From Methylobacterium sp. (GTDB lineage Bacteria > Pseudomonadota > Alphaproteobacteria > Rhizobiales > Beijerinckiaceae), in assembly GCA_013823325.1 (NCBI GenBank), contig PNLY01000030.1:1-53091 (forward strand): a DNA stretch of 53,091 bases, in the 5' to 3' direction. Under the pieces are notes generated by a model that did not search any database, had not been told where the DNA came from, and saw only the letters and a list, made by a program, of their open reading frames with translations. This document shows positions 19,140 to 27,959 of this stretch, in pieces (within the stretch, counting starts at the first letter, position 1; every line of letters starts with the position of its first letter). Made by a program: the position numbers and the translations under genes.

Positions 19140-19735
19140 TGCGATGTCTCCTCTTCCCTTTGATTGTTTTCCGGTCGTGTGACGGACAATGCCGCCAGTG
19201 CTGCCGTCACCGCCGGGCCGGTCCAGTCGAGCGGTTCTTCGGTCTTCAGCGCCGGCTTGAGCGCCCGGTCGAGCACGAAGCTCGTCGGCAGGCCCTCGAC
19301 ATTCCAGGCCTTCATCATGGCGCGGTCGCGATCGAGCAGGATCGGGAAGGCGACCGGACGGTCGCGGAAGAAGGTGCGCACGCGCGCATCGACCTCGCCG
19401 ACATTGACCGCGAGGATGGCCGTGCCGTCCTTCGCCCTGGCGGCGAGCGCATCGAGCGAGGCCATCTCCTCGATGCAGGGTGCGCACCAGGTCGCAAAGA
19501 AATGGACGATGACGGGGCGGCCGCGCAGCTCGGCAAGCGCGACGACAGGGCCGTCGAGCCGGTCGAGGGCGAGCGTCGGGGCTGTCTTGGCGGCCCACGG
19601 CTGGAACTCGCCGGCCGAGCCGGACGCACTGACGGCACAGAGCCAGGAGCCGGCCAGCAGAATCCGCCGGAGCAGTCCCAGCCGGGCATTCAGTCGATGA
19701 GCGCCCCGAAACTCGGGAGCCGTGACGGCGACCAC
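19136..19735 (-). CDS. TlpA/ResA-like periplasmic thioredoxin-fold protein
   Basis: The core is a thioredoxin-fold domain with the redox motif FATWCAPCIEEM and the cis-Pro segment VEGLPTSFVLD. An N-terminal Sec signal (LLRRILLAGSWLCAVSASGSA) places it in the periplasm, where such proteins reduce or isomerise disulfides. The start is uncertain: GTG at 19735 gives 199 residues, but it has no clear ribosome site, and the frame is open to 19912. It overlaps the transglutaminase gene by ATGA. It heads the minus unit that ends in selD, so it might keep a periplasmic Cys or Sec site reduced, which is inference. Confidence 0.8.
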   Translation of the reverse strand: MVAVTAPEFRGAHRLNARLGLLRRILLAGSWLCAVSASGSAGEFQPWAAKTAPTLALDRLDGPVVALAELRGRPVIVHFFATWCAPCIEEMASLDALAARAKDGTAILAVNVGEVDARVRTFFRDRPVAFPILLDRDRAMMKAWNVEGLPTSFVLDRALKPALKTEEPLDWTGPAVTAALAALSVTRPENNQREEETSQ

Positions 19736-20046
19736 ACCGCATCTTGGCGGCAAGGCCGGCGAGACGTCAATTTCTACTTTCGCACGGAAACGCGAGCACG
19801 GCTCGACGATCACGGAGCGCAAAACCGCCGCCGAGGCCGGCGCAGGCCCGGCCGAGCGCCTGGCAATGGCGCGCGAGCCAGGCGATGAGCGGGGAACAGC
19901 GCGCGTTGACAAGGCCGAAGCAGGGCAGCGGCAGACGGGTCCGCGCCCGGCGCAGCATCAGGACGGCCTGTGGCGCACCCGTCCGGTAGGATCGCACGGG
20001 CGCGCACCGCAAGGGCGGACGCCGGCGCGGCGAGCGCCGCCGGCGC
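19736..20046. other. Intergenic region between tenA and the TlpA-like gene
   Basis: These 311 nt hold no supported gene. A GC-rich hairpin at about 20021-20044, directly after the tenA stop, may end the tenA transcript. A promoter for the minus-strand TlpA-selD unit should lie here, but I see no clear consensus. Confidence 0.5.
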
Positions 20047-20706
20047 CTAGGCTGTCAGCCCCATCTGCCAGAAATCGGCCTCCAGCCTCGAGGCCTGGCC
20101 GAACAGCGCGGCGAGCTCGGAAAAGCGCGCTTCCGTCATCGCCCGCGCCGCCAGGGCATCGAGATGGCGGCGGGCGTCGCGGGCGACCTGCTGGTAGGGC
20201 TCGCCGGCATATTCGCCGATCCAGTCGCGATAGGGATGATCGTCGAGGGCTGGTCCGATCGCCCTGGCGAGGCGGGCGCCGATCTCGGCATAGCCGACGA
20301 TGCAGGGGCTGAGCGCGACATGCAGGTCGAGCAGGTCGCCCGAAACGCCGCAATCGAGCACGAAGCGGGTGTAGGCGACCGTCGCCTGGTGCTCAGGCGC
20401 GGCTTCGAGGTGCTCGGGCGAGAGACCCCAGCGACCGCAGAGCCGGACATGCAGGTCCATTTCGAGGTCGAGGATCGCCGACAAGCCCGCCTTGGCGGCG
20501 CGCATGTCGGCAAGAGTGCGGCTCTTATAGGCCGCCAGCGCATAGGCGCGGGCAAACTGGATCAGGAAGAGATAATCCTGGACGAGATAGGTCCGGAAGG
20601 CGGCCTGCGGCAGCGAGCCGTCGCCCATCTGCCGGACGAAATCATGCTCGACATAAGAAGCCCAGTCCGCCGCCGCGGCGGCCTTCAACCTGTCGAAGAT
20701 GTCCAC
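20047..20706 (-). CDS. tenA: TenA-family aminopyrimidine aminohydrolase (thiaminase II)
   Basis: The 219-residue all-helical protein fits TenA, which hydrolyses aminopyrimidine breakdown products of thiamin for salvage (and can cleave thiamin). Family markers are YLVQDYLFLIQFARAYALAA, and the active-site helix LSPCIVGYAEIG, whose cysteine is Cys135, the same number as in Bacillus TenA. The C-terminal EYAGEPYQQVARD supplies the conserved Tyr/Glu. No other thiamin genes are nearby, and I see no TPP riboswitch. It is a separate unit upstream of the TlpA-like gene on the same strand. Confidence 0.93.
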   Translation of the reverse strand: MDIFDRLKAAAAADWASYVEHDFVRQMGDGSLPQAAFRTYLVQDYLFLIQFARAYALAAYKSRTLADMRAAKAGLSAILDLEMDLHVRLCGRWGLSPEHLEAAPEHQATVAYTRFVLDCGVSGDLLDLHVALSPCIVGYAEIGARLARAIGPALDDHPYRDWIGEYAGEPYQQVARDARRHLDALAARAMTEARFSELAALFGQASRLEADFWQMGLTA

Positions 20707-20784
20707 GGCTTGCTCTCATGGCTGGAATCGCTGGCTGCAGTCTTAGCGCAGCCAGAGATGGGAGGAAGCCGCGGCAGCCTCTCG

Positions 20785-21705
20785 TCAGACGACGAGCGCC
20801 GTCATCGCCTCATTGATCCACCACCATTCGCGGCCGGGCGCAGCCTCGCCGCGCAAGGTCGCGAGCAGCTGCTGGTAGCGCAGCGAGCGCTCATGGTGGC
20901 GGCGATACTGGTCGAGATGCCAAGCGCGGAAGGCCTCGTCCGGCTCGCGCTTCATCGCCTTGGCCGAGGCCTCCAGCCAATCGCCGGCGATGGCTAGGCC
21001 GGTCTGGGAGTCCGGCGCCTCGCCCGCCGCCAACGCCTTGCGGACATCGGCGAAGATGCGCTCGGCGGCGGCATGATAGGCGGCAGGGTCGAAATCCGGC
21101 GTCCACATCAGCTCGGCATCGGCCTTGGCGCTGGCGATGACGCTCTCGTCGCTCAGCATCGCCCGGAGCTCGGCGAAGGCGTCGATCTGCTCCGGCGTCG
21201 GATCATCGGGAAGCTCGGGTGCGCCGGCTGCGATCGCCTTCTGCCGCCATTCCGGGTTCATCCGGTCGCCGGTGACCTCGTCGTAGAAGCGTTCGGTCAG
21301 GCTGCGCATGTCGGCATTGGACAGGCTGGTCATGGTCCATAGTCTCCTGAGGTCGTCTGGGGTGGGTTCGGGATGGCGCAGGGCGGCGCGCAAGGTGGCG
21401 GCGATCCGGCGCTTGCCGGCGATCTCGGCTTCGAGCGCGGACAGGCGCAGCTGCAAAAGCTCGGCGAGCGAACCCTTTCGGGCGAGGATGCCCCGGATCG
21501 CCGCAAGGCCGACGCCCATGGCCCGCAAGGCCTGAATCAGATCGAGCCGTGCCGCGTCGGTGTCCGAATAGACACGGTAGTTCGCCATGGTGCGGGTCGC
21601 TGGCGGCAACAATCCCTTGTCGGAATAGAAGCGGATGCGCCGTACGGGCAGGCCGCAGAGACGGGCGAGTTCGCCGATGGTGTAGCGTTGGTCGGAAGTC
21701 GTCAT
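20785..21705 (-). CDS. MerR-family regulator with TipA-like C-terminal domain
   Basis: The 306-residue protein opens with a MerR helix-turn-helix (YTIGELARLCGLPVRRIRFY, then YRVYSDTDAARLDLI) and a dimerising coiled coil (about residues 75-110). The C-terminal part (about 130-300), with WWWINEAM at the end, is helical. Its FYDEV and AIAGDWLE segments recall the TipAS antibiotic-binding fold, though that link is tentative. The ATG at 21705 lacks a Shine-Dalgarno sequence. It lies about 7 nt from the -10 of the promoter described next, so the mRNA is probably leaderless and the gene self-regulated. Confidence 0.88.
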   Translation of the reverse strand: MTTSDQRYTIGELARLCGLPVRRIRFYSDKGLLPPATRTMANYRVYSDTDAARLDLIQALRAMGVGLAAIRGILARKGSLAELLQLRLSALEAEIAGKRRIAATLRAALRHPEPTPDDLRRLWTMTSLSNADMRSLTERFYDEVTGDRMNPEWRQKAIAAGAPELPDDPTPEQIDAFAELRAMLSDESVIASAKADAELMWTPDFDPAAYHAAAERIFADVRKALAAGEAPDSQTGLAIAGDWLEASAKAMKREPDEAFRAWHLDQYRRHHERSLRYQQLLATLRGEAAPGREWWWINEAMTALVV

Positions 21706-21712
21706 GAGGAGC

Positions 21713-21743
21713 GTCCTAACGTCTCCATCAGATGGAGGGTCAA
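21713..21743 (-). promoter_or_regulatory. MerR-type promoter with 19-bp spacer and operator dyad
   Basis: On the minus strand, TTGACC (21743-21738) and TAGGAC (21718-21713) are 19 nt apart. The spacer holds the perfect dyad CTCCATC-T-GATGGAG (21737-21723). An over-long 19-bp spacer with a dyad between the boxes is the hallmark of MerR-activated promoters, in which the regulator twists the DNA. The next gene is the MerR gene itself. Confidence 0.8.
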
Positions 21744-21875
21744 GCGTTGCGGGCGATGGGATCGTTCGAATGCGAGGGATCGCGGAAGGGCGAGCGAAAC
21801 CCTGTTCGCCGAAAGCCGTGCATCTCCGGCAATGCGTCAAAGCGGCGTTAGCCAGTCGCGGCCATTGTCCTGCGC

Positions 21876-23102
21876 GTGCACGCCCCACGCCACGACCCGA
21901 TCTCCAGGCATGCCGAGCCGGCGGGCGAACCGCCGAGCGGCGGGGCGGTGACGCGCCGCTTCGATGGCCTCGGGTTCGAGCCGGTGCTGGAGCGCGAATA
22001 CCGGCAGCACATGCGCGCCGATCAGCGCCGCAGCACCCTGGTCTGCCTGATCACGGCGCTCGGCATCTGGCTGACCTTCATCGGCCTCGACCTGACGCGC
22101 CTCGACAATCTCATCGCCATCGACAGCCGCGACGTCTTCGTCGAGCTCGCCATCGCGCTGAGACTGGGGACGCTCGCCGTGATCCTGCGCCTGGTCTGGG
22201 TCGTGCGCTGCAACCGCCAGGCCCATGCCTATCACCACCTCACCATGCTGGCGCTGGCGCTGATCGGCGTGACCTGCGCCTTCATCGCAAACATGTACAA
22301 GCTGCGTGGCCTGCCGCAGGCGGACATCGCCCAGCTCGTGATCATCGCCGCCGTGTTCCTGCCGGTCGGGCTGACCTTCCTGCAAAGCCTTGGCATCGCC
22401 TTGCTGATCGCGGTGTTCACCACCGTGCTCGGCCTGCTGATGCTCGAACCGGCGCAACTGGCCGAGCATGGCCGGCTCTCGATCCTGCTGTTCTTCGCCG
22501 TTTTCGTCAGCGCCGTCGGCGCCTGGCTGCGCGAGCGGGCCGAGCGCGACCAGTTCCTGCTGCGTCGCATGCTGCACAGCCGGGCGATGTCGGATGCGCT
22601 CACCGGCGTCGCCAACCGGCGCGGCTTCGAGGAGCATGTCGTGATGGCGCTGCTGCAGGCGCGGCGCGAGCGTGCGCCGGTCGTCTTCGCCGTGCTCGAT
22701 GTCGACCATTTCAAGCGCTACAACGACCGCTATGGCCACCAGGCCGGCGACGTCGCGCTCGCCCTGATCGCCCGCGCCATCGACAGCAAGCTGCGTCCGC
22801 CGATGGACATGGTCGGACGGCTTGGCGGCGAGGAGTTCGGCCTCTTGCTCTACGACACGACGCCGGAGAAGGCGCAGGAGCGGCTGGGCCGGGTCGCGCA
22901 GGCGATCGCCGAGCTCAGGATCGAGCATGCCGCCTCACCGACGGCCCAGTACATCACGGTCAGCATGGGGGCGGCCGCCTTCGACGGCCAGGAGACGGCG
23001 ATCGATCTCTATCGGCGCGCCGATGCGGCGCTCTATGCCGGCAAGGCCTCGGGCCGGAACCGGGTCGAGCTCGGCGAGGGCGGCGAGCGCCTGGCGGGGT
23101 AG
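21876..23102 (+). CDS. Membrane-bound GGDEF diguanylate cyclase
   Basis: This protein of up to 408 residues has about six hydrophobic segments in its first 230 residues, forming a membrane sensor, and a C-terminal GGDEF domain. The signature is GRLGGEEF, with the nucleotide-site segments DALTGVANRRGF and DVDHFKRYNDRYGH intact, so it should make c-di-GMP from GTP. The inhibitory RxxD site is not canonical: the five residues before the -5 position read RPPMD, so the Arg is one place off. The start is uncertain (GTG 21876 used; GTG 21948 is also possible). It stands alone between two unrelated genes. Confidence 0.9.
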   Translation: MHAPRHDPISRHAEPAGEPPSGGAVTRRFDGLGFEPVLEREYRQHMRADQRRSTLVCLITALGIWLTFIGLDLTRLDNLIAIDSRDVFVELAIALRLGTLAVILRLVWVVRCNRQAHAYHHLTMLALALIGVTCAFIANMYKLRGLPQADIAQLVIIAAVFLPVGLTFLQSLGIALLIAVFTTVLGLLMLEPAQLAEHGRLSILLFFAVFVSAVGAWLRERAERDQFLLRRMLHSRAMSDALTGVANRRGFEEHVVMALLQARRERAPVVFAVLDVDHFKRYNDRYGHQAGDVALALIARAIDSKLRPPMDMVGRLGGEEFGLLLYDTTPEKAQERLGRVAQAIAELRIEHAASPTAQYITVSMGAAAFDGQETAIDLYRRADAALYAGKASGRNRVELGEGGERLAG

Positions 23103-23159
23103 CCTGTCGCGCAACCGAACTGCTATGCGGCGTTCGTCCTGCTGCCACGAGAGAATCCC

Positions 23160-24122
23160 ATGTCCGCACCTGTTTCCATCGGCCTGATCGGCGCCGGCAT
23201 CATGGGCGAGCGCATGTTGCGCGCGATCCTGGCACAATCGCCGGAGCTGGTGCGCGCCGCCGGAATCTGGGACCCGTCCGCCGAGGCGATGGCTCGGATC
23301 GCAAGCGAGCTGCCGCAGGTCGCGCAGAAGCCCGATGCGGCCGCCGTGATCGCGGCGAGCGACTGCGTCTACATCGCCTCGCCACCGGCCTCGCATCTCG
23401 GCCATGCCCGTGCCGCGCTCGCGGCCGGCAAGAGCGTGTTCTGCGAGAAGCCGCTGGCGATCGACGTCGCCGATTCCCGTGCCTTCGTCGCCGAGGCGGG
23501 CGGCCGCGGCGCGGTCAACTTTCCCTTCGCCTCCTCGCCGGCGGTCACGCAGTTGCAGGGCTGGGCCGGGAGCGTCGGTGGCAATCGGCGGATCGCGATC
23601 GAGGTCGCCTTCGCGACCTGGCCGCGCTCCTGGCAGGCTGATGCGGCCGGCTGGCTCGACCGGCGCGAGCAGGGCGGCTTCACCCGCGAGGTCGTCTCGC
23701 ATTTCCTCTTCCTGAGCCGTCGGCTCGGCGGGGGGCTGCACGGCCTGCAGGCGAGCGCCTCCTTCCCGGAGGCGGGCAAGTCCGAGCGTCGGATCGAGGC
23801 GCGCCTGATGGCCGGGGATATTCCAGTCACGCTCACCGGCAGCGTCGGCACGACGCCAAAGGACGATCACAACATCTGGATGCTCGAAGGCGAAAGCGGA
23901 GCGATCAGGCTCTGCGACTGGTCGCTGGCCGAGCAGCGCCAGCCCGACGGCTCCTGGCGGCGGGCGCCGGATGCGCTGACCCAGCTCGAAGCGCGCCCGG
24001 TCGCGCTGAAGCGGCAGCTCGAAGGCGTGGCGAAGCTGGCGCGCGGCGAGCCGCACCGGCTGGCGACGCTGGAAGAAGCGCTCAATGTGCAGGAGATCGT
24101 CGAGACGATCCTGGCGAGCTGA
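23160..24122 (+). CDS. Gfo/Idh/MocA-family NAD(P)-dependent oxidoreductase
   Basis: The 320-residue protein has an N-terminal Rossmann fold with GLIGAGIMGERM and the family hallmark CEKPLAID (Glu-Lys-Pro), whose Lys takes part in catalysis, then the C-terminal alpha/beta domain. Family members oxidise or reduce sugars, inositols and other polyols. The substrate cannot be predicted. The ATG at 23160 follows the GGDEF stop by 57 nt. Confidence 0.9.
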   Translation: MSAPVSIGLIGAGIMGERMLRAILAQSPELVRAAGIWDPSAEAMARIASELPQVAQKPDAAAVIAASDCVYIASPPASHLGHARAALAAGKSVFCEKPLAIDVADSRAFVAEAGGRGAVNFPFASSPAVTQLQGWAGSVGGNRRIAIEVAFATWPRSWQADAAGWLDRREQGGFTREVVSHFLFLSRRLGGGLHGLQASASFPEAGKSERRIEARLMAGDIPVTLTGSVGTTPKDDHNIWMLEGESGAIRLCDWSLAEQRQPDGSWRRAPDALTQLEARPVALKRQLEGVAKLARGEPHRLATLEEALNVQEIVETILAS

Positions 24123-24450
24123 TGCGGCCGAATCGCACTTCGGACATCATGAGCGGATCCGAACGGCTGTTCGATTTCTTGCAATATCCTTTTTGTATCG
24201 CCAGTTCTGTCGATGTTCTTGTCTGAATATTTTTTCCTGCGCGCTTGTTTGATCGTGCTGCCTGGCTAATGCCGATCGAGGCATAGCCTGGGTCAGGTTG
24301 CCAATATTCGCTTTCTGGATAGGCGCGACTGATCGCGGATCGTACTGATCTTGGGAGCTTCGGGTGACCGGAGCCGCAAGATTCGATGATCTGTGAGGTG
24401 CCGGCTCGTTGGGGGGCGGCGGCACCCGAACGAGAAGTCGTGCCGACCTG
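24123..24450. other. AT-richer region before the autotransporter gene
   Basis: The 328 nt are markedly less GC-rich than the surroundings, especially 24160-24260 with T-runs such as TTTTTT at 24232. An imperfect hairpin (GGCTAATGCC at 24264 with GGCATAGCC ending at 24288) lies in the middle and could end the upstream gene or regulate the next. A promoter for the autotransporter is expected here; none is certain. Confidence 0.5.
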
Positions 24451-27400
24451 ATGCTGGAAACAAGCTCCTCCTCCTGCACCGACAACCGAAATAGCTGCTA
24501 TGGCCGCGCATGCGTCCTGGCCTTCTGCGGTTCACAATTCTTCCTGCTGGCAGATGTGGACCCCGTGCGGGCGAACTGCGTTCATGGCGCCGTCAACACG
24601 GCGTGCGACAGCTCGCCTCCGAACCCCTTCACCGCGACCATCGGCTCCGGCAACAACGCCGGCATGGACAACCGCACCGCGACGATTGGCAATGGTGCCG
24701 TCGTCGCAACCGGCAACGCCAGTGCCATCAGCCTGCGCGACAACAACACGGTCACGGTCCAGACCGATGGCACCGTCAGGAACGCGGCGAGCAGCGGCGC
24801 CGGCAATTACGGCGCCGGTCGCAATACCATCGAGTTTCGCAACGGCGGCATGCTCATCGTCGAACAGGGTGGGCAGGTGCTCTCCCAGGGAACGCAGGGC
24901 TCCGCCGAAGCGGTCAACCTGATGGGGACCGGCAACACGATCATCAACAGCGGCACGATCGCCGCCACCAACGCCGCGGCGATCTGGTTCGAGAGCGGCA
25001 CGGCTACCAACACGATCATCAACAACCAGACCGGGATCATCCGCGCGCCGGGGAATGTGATCGGCTCCTCCGGCAACGCCTCGGTCAATTTCAGCAATCG
25101 TGGCCGTGTCGAAGGAAATCTGGTCTTTGCCGGCGGCAACGATACCCTGCGGCTGTTCACCGGCTCGGTGATCACCGGCAACATCGCCGGCGGGGCCGGC
25201 AATGACAGCATCTTCCTCGACGGCACCGGTACTGCGACCATCCCCGGCAACCTCACCGGTTTCGAGGCGCTGACCAAGAGCGGAAGCGGCACCTGGACGA
25301 TCACCGGCACGATCAGCGGGCCGACGGTCACTGCCGTCGAGGCCGGCACGTTGGTCCTGACCGGGAACAATACGACCTACAACGGGACGATGCGGGTCGA
25401 CCCCGGTGCCACATTGGAGGCACGAGCCCAGAGCCTGCCGCCGACGGTCAGCAATAACGGCCTCGTGCGCTTCACCCAGCCCGACAACGGCAGCTATGCC
25501 GGGCCGATCTCCGGCACGGGCCGGGTCGAGAAGACCGGTGACGGCATACTGACACTGGCCCCGGTGGCGCCAGGCGGAAACAGCTATTCCGGTGGTACGA
25601 CGATCTCGGGCGGCACGCTGGCGATCGCGCGCGATGCGGCGATCGGCGCCACAAGTGGTGGGCTGACCTTCAATGGCGGCGCGCTGCGCTATGACGCCGC
25701 CTTCGGCCTCGCCGCGACGCGAGCGACCACCATCACCGCTGCCGGCGGCACGATCGACACCAACGGCTTCACCGCCACGATCCCGCAAGGGATCACCGGC
25801 GAAGGCGCGCTGACCGTCGACGGGCCGGGCAGCCTGATCCTGACGGGCGCCAGCACCTATGCAGGCGGCACCACCATCAACGCCGGCGCCAATCTTCAGC
25901 TGGGCAATGGCGGCACCGATGGCAGCATCGTCGGCGATGTCGCCAACAACGGCACGCTCGCCTTCAACCGCAACGACACCAGCACCTTCGCAGGGATGAT
26001 CTCGGGCACAGGTTCGGTTCGCCAGGACGGGACGGGCACGACGGTGCTAACGGCTGCCAACACCTATAGCGGCGGCACGACGATCAGCGCTGGCGTGCTG
26101 CAGCTCGGCAATGGTAGCACCACCGGCAGCATCCAGGGCGATATCGTCAACAACAGCGTGCTCGCCTTCAATCGCAGCGATATCCTGACGGTTCCAGGCG
26201 CGATCTCGGGGACCGGGTCGGTTCGCCAGGAGGGCACCGGTACGACGGTGCTTACCGCTGCCAACACGTATTCCGGCCCGACGGCCGTCAATAGCGGCAC
26301 ATTGCGCGCCGGCGGCGTCAATGTCTTCAGCGCGGCCTCGCAAACGACGGTCGCCAGCGCCGGTACGCTCGATCTCGATGGTTTCGACCAGGTGCTGGCG
26401 GGGCTGAGCAATGCCGGCGCGGTTCGGCTGAGTGCCACGGCCAACACCGCGCTGACGGTCGCCGGCGACTATGTCGGCCAAGGCGGAACGATCAGGCTGA
26501 GCAGCGTGCTCGGCGGCGACGGCTCGGCCACCGACCGCCTCGTCATCGACGGCGGTCGCGCCAGCGGCGATACGAGCCTGCTGATCAGCAACGCCGGGGG
26601 CGGCGGCGCCCGCACGCAGGGCGACGGCATCAGGATCGTCGAGACCGTCAATGGCGGTACGACCACGACCAACGCCTTCCGCCTGAGCGGGCGCGTCGCC
26701 GCCGGAGCCTATGAGTACCAGCTCTTCCGCGGCGGCTACAGCGGCGGCAGCGGTGACGACTGGTTCCTGCGCAACACGATGCCGGTCACGCCGGCCGAAT
26801 CGCCGGGGGCGGGCCAGCCGGCGGCCGAGGTGCCGCCGCAGATCGTGCTCTATCGGCCGGAGGTCGCGCTCTATTCGCCGGTCGCAGGTCTGGCGCGAAC
26901 GCTTGGCGCGGCAACGATCGGCCGACTAGGTACCTTGCACGAGCGCGTCGGCGAGCAGGAGAACCTGCGCGATCTCGGCGGCCGCAGCCCCTACGCGAAT
27001 GGCGCCTGGGCCCGGGTCTTCGGCGAGCGCGTGCAGAGCCGCTGGAGCGGCGATGTCGACAGCCGCGCGACGGGCAGCCTGTTCGGCGCCCAGGCCGGGC
27101 TCGACCTCATCCGCACCGAGCCCTACGCGGGCGGGCACCGCGACCATGCCGGCGTCTATGTCGCGCATTCGCGGTACACGGCGCCGCGGGTGAGCGGCTT
27201 TGCGCTCGGCACGCAGAAGCTGCGCGTCGGTCGCCTCGAGCTGCAGGGGCCTGCGATCGGCGCGTATTGGACGCATTTCGGACCGAGCGGCTGGTATCTC
27301 GATACGGTCGTCCAGACCAATTGGGTCGACGTGAAAGCGCAGTCCGACTACGGCGCCATGCTGAGTACCAGCGGTCGCGGCTGGAGCGCCTCGCTCGAAG

Positions 27401-27840
27401 GCGGCTATCCGATCCGCTTCGGCGCCGAGGGGGCTTGGCAGATCGAGCCGCAGGCGCAACTGCTCTGGCAGCGCGTTTCGCTCAAACCGGGCTCGGACAG
27501 CTATTCCACCGTGAGCTGGAAGGAGGGCGACGAGGTCACCGGCCGGTTGGGCGCCAGGCTGCAATACAGCGTCAGCAGCGCCGGCACGCTGTGGCAGCTC
27601 TATACCCGGGCCAATTTCTGGCACAGCTTCGGCGGGACGGACCTCGCCTTCTTCGGCGCCTCCGAGCCGATCCGGACGCGCTATGGTGACACTGCGTTCG
27701 AATTTGGCGCCGGCATCACCGCGCGGATCAGTCGCCATGTCAGCCTTTACGCCCACGCCGACCATCGCTGGTCGATCGGCGGCAGTCGCAGCCGCGAGAG
27801 TGCAACCCAAGGGTCGCTCGGCATCCGGGTGAACTGGTAG
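24451..27840 (+). CDS. Autotransporter (type Va secretion) with beta-strand repeats
   Basis: The product has about 1129 residues. The start is uncertain: ATG 24451 is used, but the frame is open from TTG 24409 and neither has a good ribosome site. The N-terminal hydrophobic stretch around ACVLAFCGSQFFLL may be a signal, although it is weak. A Gly/Asn/Thr-rich passenger follows with autotransporter-associated beta-strand repeats (ANTYSGGTTISAG type). The C-terminal 270 residues (from GAWARVFGERVQ) are the autotransporter barrel, ending GSLGIRVNW. It should display a beta-helix on the surface. An adhesin role is likely but not proven. No chaperone or secretion partner is nearby. Confidence 0.88.
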   Translation: MLETSSSSCTDNRNSCYGRACVLAFCGSQFFLLADVDPVRANCVHGAVNTACDSSPPNPFTATIGSGNNAGMDNRTATIGNGAVVATGNASAISLRDNNTVTVQTDGTVRNAASSGAGNYGAGRNTIEFRNGGMLIVEQGGQVLSQGTQGSAEAVNLMGTGNTIINSGTIAATNAAAIWFESGTATNTIINNQTGIIRAPGNVIGSSGNASVNFSNRGRVEGNLVFAGGNDTLRLFTGSVITGNIAGGAGNDSIFLDGTGTATIPGNLTGFEALTKSGSGTWTITGTISGPTVTAVEAGTLVLTGNNTTYNGTMRVDPGATLEARAQSLPPTVSNNGLVRFTQPDNGSYAGPISGTGRVEKTGDGILTLAPVAPGGNSYSGGTTISGGTLAIARDAAIGATSGGLTFNGGALRYDAAFGLAATRATTITAAGGTIDTNGFTATIPQGITGEGALTVDGPGSLILTGASTYAGGTTINAGANLQLGNGGTDGSIVGDVANNGTLAFNRNDTSTFAGMISGTGSVRQDGTGTTVLTAANTYSGGTTISAGVLQLGNGSTTGSIQGDIVNNSVLAFNRSDILTVPGAISGTGSVRQEGTGTTVLTAANTYSGPTAVNSGTLRAGGVNVFSAASQTTVASAGTLDLDGFDQVLAGLSNAGAVRLSATANTALTVAGDYVGQGGTIRLSSVLGGDGSATDRLVIDGGRASGDTSLLISNAGGGGARTQGDGIRIVETVNGGTTTTNAFRLSGRVAAGAYEYQLFRGGYSGGSGDDWFLRNTMPVTPAESPGAGQPAAEVPPQIVLYRPEVALYSPVAGLARTLGAATIGRLGTLHERVGEQENLRDLGGRSPYANGAWARVFGERVQSRWSGDVDSRATGSLFGAQAGLDLIRTEPYAGGHRDHAGVYVAHSRYTAPRVSGFALGTQKLRVGRLELQGPAIGAYWTHFGPSGWYLDTVVQTNWVDVKAQSDYGAMLSTSGRGWSASLEGGYPIRFGAEGAWQIEPQAQLLWQRVSLKPGSDSYSTVSWKEGDEVTGRLGARLQYSVSSAGTLWQLYTRANFWHSFGGTDLAFFGASEPIRTRYGDTAFEFGAGITARISRHVSLYAHADHRWSIGGSRSRESATQGSLGIRVNW
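25855..26265 (+). repeat. Tandem 69/68-codon repeat inside the autotransporter
   Basis: Two units of 207 nt (25855-26061) and 204 nt (26062-26265), followed by a partial third, encode TYxGGTTIxAG...LQLGNG...LAFNR...ISGTGSVRQ...GTTVLTAAN. The DNA is similar enough to suggest recent duplication, so copy number may vary between strains. Confidence 0.75.
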
Positions 27841-27959
27841 GCGGTCGATCCGAGCGCGCCGCGACCTGGCGAAACGTGCGAGGCAAGCCTTTGCGCCGAG
27901 CCAGCCTCAGCCTTGAATGACTTGCGGTCGAGGCGCCCACAGGGCATGGCTCGGGCAAG

